Source of the DNA: an uncultured Chloroflexota bacterium
GTDB lineage: Bacteria > Chloroflexota > Limnocylindria > Limnocylindrales > CSP1-4
DNA: 6,736 bases
Assembly (NCBI GenBank): GCA_903924005.1
Contig: CAIXZV010000491.1
Coordinates: 1-6,736 of the forward strand
Direction: 5' to 3'
Shown in pieces: positions 1 through 5,172 of the stretch; position 1 is the first letter of the stretch, and every line of letters starts with the position of its first letter. The notes beneath the pieces were generated by a model. That model did no database searches. It had not been told where the DNA came from and saw only the letters and a list, made by a program, of their open reading frames with translations. The position numbers and the translations under genes were made by a program.

Positions 1-1983
1 CTCCAGCAGAGCGGTGCCGATTCCGCTGATCTGGGCTGTACCTCACCTGCCGACGGCAAGTGCTGGGGCTACGCGACCTACGCCATCGCCGGCATCGCCG
101 GCACTGATCAGGCGTTCGTGGGCCTTGGCCACCACGGCGGCGTGACGGTTGAGGGCGACATGGGTGGCCCGAGCCACGTCTACCTCGTCACCCTGCAGGC
201 GACCGGCGGGGGATCAACGGGCACCGGCCCAAGCGTTTCCTCCAAGGTGGATCTCACGTCCGCGTTCGCTGCGGCAGGGACGCTGTACCAGCCCCACGGG
301 CTCGCGTACTGCCCGGCAAACGACACTGCCGCTCTGTCCGACGTTCTGTTCGCGGCTTCTGGCGACAAGGACGGCACGGGCCAGACGCTGGGCGCGCTCT
401 ACAGGATGGACGGCGCGCTGGCGGGCGCCAGGACCGTCACCCGCGTCGACAGCCTCCCACACGGAGCGGTTGCAACCGCGGTGCTGACCGTCAAGGTTGA
501 TTGCGCAACCGGCACGGTGTGGGCCGGCGGCGACACGCCCACCAACTACCCGACGCTAGCCACCGGGCTGTACCGGTCGCTTGACGGCGGTCTGAACTTC
601 ATCCAAGTGAGCGTCCCGGACGCGAGCGGCACCGGCGTGCTGCGCTCGGTGATCGCGCTGAGCATCAACCCGGCCAACCCGTTGGACGTCACGGTGTCCG
701 AGCGCGACGGCGCCATCAGCCACTCCGCGGACGGCGGCGCGACATGGACGATCGTCTTCGACCCCAACGCGGGCCGCGCCATGACAACGGCCGACATCGA
801 GGTCCCCTCCGCAGACGTCCTGCCGCCGCTGCCGACCGGGCCGACGACGGTTGGCGGCCCGCTTGCCGCAGCCGCACCGCAGCCGCGCGCCCTCATCGGC
901 GCCGACGCGGGCGCCTATGAGGGTGACGTCGGCGTAAGCGGCGGCATCATCACCACGGGCCGCTACACGTCGTCCGCGCGTTGGGGCGGCACGCAGCTGT
1001 CGCAGGCGGCGGCGGATGGGCAGCCATCGACCGCGTTCGGGGTGACAAGTGCCGCCCGCTCGGACTACGTGACGGTCATCAAGCGGCTTGACGGCCTGGC
1101 ATGGAGTTCCTTCAATGTGAAGGGCTCTTCCTTCCACGGATGGACACGTCCCGCCCACATTTCGGGCACGATCGCCGGAGACACAGCGCCACAGGTTACG
1201 TTCAACCCGACGACCAAGCGCTTCCTGCTCGCGTTTCAGCGGCCGGGTGCCGGCATCTTCACGTCCCGTCTGGTGGTGACCTCGCGGTGGGCGATGCCCG
1301 CCAAGATCGCGGGGACCCGCGCTTCGGACGGTCTGCCGGCGATTGCGGCCAAGGGCACTGCCACCGTGGTGTTCCAGCGCGCAGGGTTGGGTCTCTACGC
1401 TGCGTCGTCATCAACCGACGGCGTCAAATGGGGGGCCGTCGGCAAGGTGACCGGCACGGCTGCCGCCGATGCTCTTGCCGCACGCGGGCGGCCGGCGCTG
1501 GTCGCCATCGCGTCCGGGACGATGCGCCTCGCGTTCTCGCGCGGCGGTTCCAGCGGGCGCGTCTACTCGACGCAGTTGGCCGCCGGGAAGTGGTCGCGGC
1601 CAGCGGTTGTGAGCACGGTCACGGGCGTCCAGCCCACGATCACTCGGAACCCTGTTGACGGCGCGATCATGGTGGTCTTTGCCCACCAGAGCGGCACCGG
1701 CACCAAGGGCCTGTACAGCGCGATCTTCAAGTACGGACGCTGGTCGGTGGGCCGGGTGGCTGGCACGACAGCGGCCGACGGCAGCCCCTCGGTTGCCTGC
1801 GGCACCGGGTCGGTGTACACCTTGGCCTTCGTGCGGGCCGGGTTGGGCGTCTACTACGACCGGCGGACCACCGCATGGCTCGTGGCGCCCTCGCGCCGCA
1901 CGGCCTCGGCGTCGGACAGCGCGCCGTCGGTTGCGGCCGGAGCGCCGTCGGGAGGCTTCCTGATCACATACGAGCGGGGCTGA
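1..1983 (+). CDS. Large Asp-box (BNR) / beta-propeller repeat protein, 5' end missing
   Basis: The reading frame is open from base 1 to a TGA at 1981-1983, giving 660 residues without a start; the GTG at 118 is only an internal codon, so the gene begins outside the window. Two Asp-box motifs (S-x-D-G-G-x-x-F/W) are visible: SLDGGLNF near residues 193-200 and SADGGATW near 242-249. Such boxes sit on beta-hairpin turns of sialidase-like propellers. From about residue 327 the protein changes to repeats of about 50 residues. Each opens with a Trp (residues 328, 381, 430, 477, 531, 581, 626) and most contain GT-x-A-x-DG-x-P and a strand like VVFQRAGLGLY. Seven units suggest a second, seven-bladed propeller. 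The low charge and the Gly/Ala/Thr/Ser-rich make-up fit a secreted or surface protein, but the N-terminus that would show a signal peptide is absent. No catalytic sialidase residues can be assigned, so binding or scaffolding is as likely as hydrolysis. The domain type is fairly sure; the function is unknown. Confidence 0.8.
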   Translation, partial: LQQSGADSADLGCTSPADGKCWGYATYAIAGIAGTDQAFVGLGHHGGVTVEGDMGGPSHVYLVTLQATGGGSTGTGPSVSSKVDLTSAFAAAGTLYQPHGLAYCPANDTAALSDVLFAASGDKDGTGQTLGALYRMDGALAGARTVTRVDSLPHGAVATAVLTVKVDCATGTVWAGGDTPTNYPTLATGLYRSLDGGLNFIQVSVPDASGTGVLRSVIALSINPANPLDVTVSERDGAISHSADGGATWTIVFDPNAGRAMTTADIEVPSADVLPPLPTGPTTVGGPLAAAAPQPRALIGADAGAYEGDVGVSGGIITTGRYTSSARWGGTQLSQAAADGQPSTAFGVTSAARSDYVTVIKRLDGLAWSSFNVKGSSFHGWTRPAHISGTIAGDTAPQVTFNPTTKRFLLAFQRPGAGIFTSRLVVTSRWAMPAKIAGTRASDGLPAIAAKGTATVVFQRAGLGLYAASSSTDGVKWGAVGKVTGTAAADALAARGRPALVAIASGTMRLAFSRGGSSGRVYSTQLAAGKWSRPAVVSTVTGVQPTITRNPVDGAIMVVFAHQSGTGTKGLYSAIFKYGRWSVGRVAGTTAADGSPSVACGTGSVYTLAFVRAGLGVYYDRRTTAWLVAPSRRTASASDSAPSVAAGAPSGGFLITYERG

Positions 1984-2010
1984 CGCGGGCGAGCGCCAGC
2001 CCCAGGCCCG

Positions 2011-2035
2011 GGTCCGCTCCTACTGGGCGCGGACC
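2011..2035. terminator. GC-rich hairpin at the convergent gene junction, possible bidirectional terminator
   Basis: GGTCCGC (2011-2017) and GCGGACC (2029-2035) form a perfect 7-bp stem around an 11-base loop. It lies 27 bp after the stop of the + strand gene and covers the last codons and TAG stop (2022-2020) of the facing gene. The two stops are only 36 bp apart, so a shared terminator is expected here. No T-run follows on either strand, so a classical intrinsic terminator is not shown. Confidence 0.3.
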
Positions 2036-2526
2036 TCGGCCTTGACGGTGATCTTGCCCGCCTTCTCAAACTGGAGCGTGAGTTCAATCGTGTCGCCCGC
2101 ACTGAGGTCTGCGACGAGGCTCATCAGCATCAGGTGGTAGCTGCCGGGCTTGAGTTCCACGCTGCCGCCGGCCGGGATCTCGATGCGCGAGACGGGGACC
2201 ATGCCCATCATCGGGCTGGTTGAGCCCATCGCGCCGCCCATGCCGCCCGACCCGGACGGCGCAGCGGATTCGATCACTTTGGTCTCGTGCATTTCGGCGG
2301 TCTTGGCCGCAGGGGTGGATGCGCCAATGAGCGCGTCCGCCTCAGAACCGGTGTTCTGGATCACGAGGTACGCGGCGCCGGCGCCCGTGACGGCTGCCGA
2401 GTTGCGGGCCCAGGCACCCGTGACCTTGATACCGCCCGAGGAGCCTGAGCAGGCCGCAAGCGACGCCGCGATGACGATGACGGCGACAGCTGCGCCAAGC
2501 GCGCGAGCCTTGGGGATCCGGTACAT
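2020..2526 (-). CDS. PCu(A)C-type copper chaperone lipoprotein with Met-rich insertion
   Basis: This 168-residue protein belongs to the PCu(A)C (DUF461) family, which binds Cu(I) outside the cytoplasmic membrane and passes it on for CuA assembly in cytochrome c oxidase, together with SCO proteins. It starts at an ATG with a purine-rich GAAAGGG about 10 bases upstream. Residues 1-26 are a lipoprotein signal: basic start, hydrophobic core, and lipobox LAAC with Cys26 as the lipidated residue. The family motif is H(M)-X10-M-X21-H-X-M. Here H80 (in MH), M109, H131 and M133 fit, with exactly 21 residues between M109 and H131. The gap H80 to M109 is 28 residues instead of 10, an 18-residue Gly/Ser/Met-rich insertion with M96, M100, M106 and M107. 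IPAGGSVELKPGSYHLMLM (118-135) is typical of the family. The SCO1-like gene lies 30 bp upstream, probably in the same transcript. The family call is secure; the role of the insertion is inference. Confidence 0.93.
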   Translation of the reverse strand: MYRIPKARALGAAVAVIVIAASLAACSGSSGGIKVTGAWARNSAAVTGAGAAYLVIQNTGSEADALIGASTPAAKTAEMHETKVIESAAPSGSGGMGGAMGSTSPMMGMVPVSRIEIPAGGSVELKPGSYHLMLMSLVADLSAGDTIELTLQFEKAGKITVKAEVRAQ

Positions 2527-2549
2527 CGGTGATGGCCCTTTCTTGCTTG

Positions 2550-2566
2550 GGGCGCCTCAGGCGCCC
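2550..2566 (-). promoter_or_regulatory. Intercistronic stem-loop with the SCO stop codon in its loop
   Basis: GGGCGCC (2550-2556) and GGCGCCC (2560-2566) are perfectly complementary and enclose TCA, which is the TGA stop of the SCO gene read on the - strand. The transcript would fold into a 7-bp all-G/C stem with a 3-base loop. It sits between the SCO and PCu(A)C genes and leaves the GAAAGGG ribosome site of the latter free. No U-run follows, so an mRNA-stabilising or partial attenuation role is more likely than full termination. The function is inferred. Confidence 0.45.
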
Positions 2567-3192
2567 GTGGCTGTCCGGAGGATGCTGACGATCAGGCTGG
2601 TTGGAGCGCCAAAGAAGATGTGGTTGCGCAGGAGCCCGGCGCCATCCACGAGGTAGGACTCGGTGGTATGTGTCATGGGGTAGTTGCCGTTCGAGTCGGC
2701 TGGCCCGGCCAAATAGCCTACGGCCCAGTCCTTGGCGGCCGTGGCGATGTCGGCGTCGGACCCCGATAGCCCGATAAAACCCGCAGCGTAGAAGTCCAGG
2801 TACTGCTTCACCTTGGCCGGCGTGTCGCGGGCCGGATCGATGGTCACAAACACCACTTTGGCGTCGATGCCTGCGGCGCTGATGGCGGCGCGAAGATCGG
2901 CCAGGGTGGTGGGGCAGACGTCGGGGCAGTGGGTGTAGCCAAAGTAGACAAAAACAGGGCTGCCCCGAAGGCTGGTCAGGGCGAACGGCTTCCCGTCCTG
3001 GTCCGTGAGGCGCAGCGCGGGAGCGGGCCGTGGCGGGTTGTAGACCGTGTCGCGGACGCCAATGGGCGGCGGCGTCCGGTTGGGAACCATCTGGACCGAC
3101 GGCACGGCCGGAACACTCGCGCACCCGGTCGCCAGCAGGCTGGTCAGCAGCGCGATGGCCACAAGCATGGAGAAGGGCAGGCGATACGGCAC
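2557..3192 (-). CDS. SCO1/SenC-family copper-binding thioredoxin-fold lipoprotein
   Basis: This is a 211-residue member of the SCO1/SenC/PrrC family, which binds copper and reduces or metallates the CuA centre of cytochrome c oxidase at the outer face of the membrane. The GTG start gives a signal peptide with a hydrophobic run and lipobox LATGC (Cys24). An ATG eight codons later is possible, but that start would drop the arginine from the signal n-region. After a Pro-rich linker, the thioredoxin fold starts near residue 58 (LRLTDQDGKPFALTSLRG). The copper motif C-P-D-V-C is at Cys89 and Cys93 in FVYFGYTHCPDVCP, and the third ligand His175 is present in MTHTTESYLVD. FVTIDPARDTP (115-125) is another family hallmark. 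All three metal ligands are kept, so the protein should be functional. It lies between tspO-like and PCu(A)C genes on the same strand. The 115 bp before it could hold a promoter, but none is clear. Confidence 0.95.
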   Translation of the reverse strand: MPYRLPFSMLVAIALLTSLLATGCASVPAVPSVQMVPNRTPPPIGVRDTVYNPPRPAPALRLTDQDGKPFALTSLRGSPVFVYFGYTHCPDVCPTTLADLRAAISAAGIDAKVVFVTIDPARDTPAKVKQYLDFYAAGFIGLSGSDADIATAAKDWAVGYLAGPADSNGNYPMTHTTESYLVDGAGLLRNHIFFGAPTSLIVSILRTATGA

Positions 3193-3307
3193 GCCCGCAG
3201 GGTACGGCGCGCTGGTGTTGGTCCTGCAGTCCTAGCGGCCCGTCCGGGCAGTGTCAGGCGGCAGTCATCGGGGCGAGTCACCGATGCGGCGATACCCAGG
3301 TTGAGCC
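3193..3307. other. Intergenic gap between tspO-like and SCO genes with a short hairpin
   Basis: This stretch has no credible gene. CATCGG (3266-3271) and CCGATG (3281-3286) can form a 6-bp stem with a 9-base loop just downstream of the tspO-like stop on the - strand. A very small palindrome, GCCCG-TC-CGGGC, lies at 3238-3249. No T-run follows the hairpin, and I see no convincing -35/-10 pair for the SCO gene. Confidence 0.3.
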
Positions 3308-4105
3308 TCAGGCCGCTGCGGCAGCCTCCACGGGGGCTCCGGCGGTGGCCCCGCCCCGTCGGCGTGTCGCCATCGCCCGCACCACGAGGACGGCCACCAC
3401 GACGGCGCCAAGCGCCGCCGTACCGGCGACGAGCGGCGTCGCCTGCTCCTTCACGACGATGCCGGCATACGCCCAGACGATCACCCAGCCATACGCCGCA
3501 TCGCCAAAGCGCAGCACAAACGTTGCCGCAATCGTGAGACCCACCAGCAGCACCACGGCGGCGATCACCGTGGGGTCAATGCCAAACCCGGTGAAGCCCA
3601 GCGAGAAGAGCGTCTGGGCGATGTTGGCAATGGTGGCCACGGTGATCCAGCCCAGGTACACGGCCCACGGCGCCCGGACCAGCCAGTAGCTCCGCCCGCG
3701 GAGGACGTCGCGGTGTGCCCACAGCCGGAAGTGGATGGAGATGAGCGTGAGCAGGAGCGCCACGATCACCGGCACCGACGGGGCAAACACCTCGTACTGG
3801 AAGAGGAAGATCCAGACCGAGTTGAACAGGCCGGTCAGCGCTGGCAGCCAGCCCAGATCGCGCAGGACGGGATCCTCGCGGTTGCGCCCCAGCCCCTGCC
3901 AGACGGTGTACGCGCCAAGCAGCGTGTAGATGAGGCCCCAGATGGCAAACACGTAGCCGGCGGGGATCACGTAGACGTGGAACTGGTCGCTGATGACGTT
4001 GGTCATCTTGCCGCCGATGGGCACCGCGTTTGCTGCGATGTTCACGGCGAACGTGACGATGAAGGAGAGGATCGTCACTGTCTGGCGAGTTGTGTCGGAG
4101 CGCAT
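3308..4105 (-). CDS. Long TspO/MBR-like (tryptophan-rich) integral membrane protein
   Basis: This is a 265-residue membrane protein that resembles TspO/MBR tryptophan-rich sensory proteins, a family that binds tetrapyrroles and cholesterol-like ligands. The best family signal is RAPWAVYLGWITVATIANIA (residues 134-153), matching the P-x-x-x-Y-x-x-W-x-x-x-A-x-x-x-N pattern of a TspO helix. Other Trp-rich helix pieces are VFAIWGLIY (52-60) and SVWIFLFQYE (96-105). About seven or eight hydrophobic segments are visible, against five in ordinary TspO of about 160 residues, so this is the long form. The C-terminus is Arg- then Ala-rich and probably cytosolic. I place the start at the ATG 4105-4103, which has GAGG seven bases upstream. 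A longer frame to a GTG at 4216 would add 37 Arg/Pro-rich residues and run into the DNA repeat, so I rejected it. A tetrapyrrole link would suit a haem-copper oxidase neighbourhood, but ligand and role are not shown. Confidence 0.75.
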   Translation of the reverse strand: MRSDTTRQTVTILSFIVTFAVNIAANAVPIGGKMTNVISDQFHVYVIPAGYVFAIWGLIYTLLGAYTVWQGLGRNREDPVLRDLGWLPALTGLFNSVWIFLFQYEVFAPSVPVIVALLLTLISIHFRLWAHRDVLRGRSYWLVRAPWAVYLGWITVATIANIAQTLFSLGFTGFGIDPTVIAAVVLLVGLTIAATFVLRFGDAAYGWVIVWAYAGIVVKEQATPLVAGTAALGAVVVAVLVVRAMATRRRGGATAGAPVEAAAAA

Positions 4106-4389
4106 CGGGGGCCTCGTTCTCGGGGAGGGTTCGGCTGCTGTTCGCCGCGCCGCCCGGATTGGATGGCATGCCCGCGTGAAGCGGGGCGACCGAGGGGTCA
4201 GTGGCGTTGCGTCCACCCGCCGGAAGGGTGAACGGTCCCGTCCCGGGACGATCCACCCCTCCCGCGCACGGTTTGTCCCGTGGCGGGGCGGTCCGGTGCG
4301 ACAAGCCGTGCACCAGAGGGGTGAAACGTCGCAGCGCGCAACCGTTCGCCCGTCGGAAGGATGAACGAGACGCGATCACTGGAGCGGGG
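4106..4389. other. 284-bp non-coding region rich in inverted and direct repeats
   Basis: This separates the end of the ABC permease gene from the start of the tspO-like gene. Frames that cross it have no recognisable protein features. It contains the large inverted repeat listed separately, the 14-bp direct repeats CGGAAGGGTGAACG (4221-4234) and CGGAAGGATGAACG (4354-4367), and a 12-bp perfect palindrome CGTCCCGGGACG (4239-4250). A small hairpin is formed by CCCGC (4171-4175) and GCGGG (4181-4185). Any promoter for the tspO-like gene must lie here, but I see no clear -35/-10 boxes. Confidence 0.7.
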
Positions 4390-4394
4390 TCAGT
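4194..4394. repeat. 9-bp direct repeat GGGGTCAGT flanking the inverted repeat
   Basis: GGGGTCAGT occurs at 4194-4202 and again at 4386-4394, enclosing 183 bp that include the whole inverted repeat. The right copy overlaps the TGA stop of the ABC permease gene. The spacing is roughly symmetric around the palindrome (25 bp on the left, 36 bp on the right), which would suit a target-site duplication. In GC-rich DNA a 9-mer repeated within 300 bp can easily be chance, so this is suggestive only. Confidence 0.35.
4228..4349. repeat. 122-bp imperfect inverted repeat (50-bp arms, 22-bp spacer)
   Basis: The left arm 4228-4277 and the reverse complement of the right arm 4300-4349 align without gaps and match at 37 of 50 positions by hand count. 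The best-kept blocks are GAACGGT (4230-4236) with ACCGTTC (4341-4347), GACG (4247-4250) with CGTC (4327-4330), ACCCCTC (4255-4261) with GAGGGGT (4316-4322), and GCACGGTTTGTC (4266-4277) with GACAAGCCGTGC (4300-4311). The transcript of either strand could form a long cruciform-like stem. No open frame of note lies inside. It may be a miniature transposable element, a pair of divergent operators, or a structured RNA. Nothing in the sequence decides between these. Confidence 0.8.
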
Positions 4395-5172
4395 CCCAGC
4401 GGAACTTGCGCGCCGCAAGGCCTCCAAGGACGATCGCCCAGCCGGCCAGGATGATCAGCGGCTCGGTGGCGTCACCGCCACCCCCCAGGCCAATTGCAAG
4501 CACGCGCCCCAGCTCGGCCGGGGGCAGGCCGGAGGCCACCGTCGCAACGGCGCCCGGTAGCTTGTCGAGCGGCATGACGATCCCGCCCAGCACCAGCGAC
4601 AGCAGGAACAGCAGGTTCGCCAGCGCCAGCACCGCCTCTGCGCGCAGGGTGCCAGCCATGAGCAGGCCGAGACCCGCAAAGGCCACGGTGCCCAGCAGCA
4701 GGCCGGCGACCACAAGCGGGAGCGACGCGCCGGGACCCGCCGTCCAGCCCAATGCCGTGGCGAGGCCCACGAGGAGCAGCGCCTGCACCACCTCGATGAC
4801 GATGACGCCAACGGTCTTGGACGCGACGAGGGCCGATGTGCCCGCGGGCGACCCGCCCAGACGCTTGATCACACCGTAGGAGCGGTCGAAGGCGGTGGCG
4901 ATGGCCAGCGACACCATGGCCGCCGCAATGACCGCCAACGCGATGGACCCAGGCAGCATGCGTTCAACGGGCTTGCCGCTCGCGGTGCCGCCGGTCATGT
5001 CGAAGGCGGAGAAGACCAGCAGGACGCCCGCGGGGATCACAAACGTGACCAGCAGGTTCTCGCCTCGCCGCACGGCTACCCGCAGCTCGTTGAGCGTGAG
5101 CGCCCAGGTCATCGCCAGCCACGAGGCGGGCTTGGCGGGGGTTCCGGCGCCAAGTGTGCGTGGCGTGCTCAT
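4390..5172 (-). CDS. ABC-2 type transporter permease
   Basis: This is a 260-residue membrane subunit of an ABC-2 type transporter, the partner of the ATPase encoded directly upstream. Its ATG overlaps the ATPase TGA (ATGA, 5172-5169), and GAGGG about seven bases before it is a good ribosome site. About six hydrophobic segments are visible, near residues 38-56, 73-95, 120-142, 150-173, 182-202 and 238-255, which is normal for the family. FDRSYGVIKRLGGSPA (95-110) matches the charged cytoplasmic loop seen in ABC-2 permeases, and GGIVMPLDKLP (196-206) the re-entrant segment near the last helices. The protein ends in the basic KFRWD. With one ATPase and one permease, the working complex is probably a dimer of each. 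Similar ABC pairs sit beside haem A synthase or cytochrome oxidase assembly genes in some actinobacteria and Chloroflexota (from memory), but the substrate cannot be read from the sequence. Confidence 0.88.
   Translation of the reverse strand: MSTPRTLGAGTPAKPASWLAMTWALTLNELRVAVRRGENLLVTFVIPAGVLLVFSAFDMTGGTASGKPVERMLPGSIALAVIAAAMVSLAIATAFDRSYGVIKRLGGSPAGTSALVASKTVGVIVIEVVQALLLVGLATALGWTAGPGASLPLVVAGLLLGTVAFAGLGLLMAGTLRAEAVLALANLLFLLSLVLGGIVMPLDKLPGAVATVASGLPPAELGRVLAIGLGGGGDATEPLIILAGWAIVLGGLAARKFRWD

Noticed and set aside
118..120. GTG at 118 as the start of the first gene
   Set aside because: The frame is open to base 1 with protein-like sequence (GYATYAIAGIAGTDQAF), so this is an internal codon of a gene cut by the window edge.
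556..1658. Long frames inside the first gene (antisense 556-1158 and 546-896, + strand 1101-1658)
   Set aside because: Arg/Ala/Gly/Pro-rich translations without domains, hydrophobic pattern or ribosome sites; expected shadows in GC-rich coding DNA.
2150..3689. Frames on the + strand opposite PCu(A)C, SCO and tspO-like genes
   Set aside because: They lie opposite genes with clear family motifs and show only low-complexity Arg/Pro/Ala sequence.
4106..4216. 37-residue N-terminal extension of the tspO-like protein from GTG 4216
   Set aside because: The ATG at 4105 has GAGG at proper distance and is followed directly by the first hydrophobic helix; the extension is Arg/Pro-rich.
4228..4349. Integron attC site, tRNA, riboswitch or CRISPR unit
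   Set aside because: No R'/R'' core motifs of attC, no cloverleaf with a T-loop, no known riboswitch core, and no regularly spaced repeats with unique spacers.
3576..4560. Frames across the 4106-4389 gap (- strand 3576-4427, + strand 3993-4364 and 4201-4560)
   Set aside because: Their composition is Arg/Pro-rich, they have no recognisable features, and they overlap real genes or the inverted repeat.
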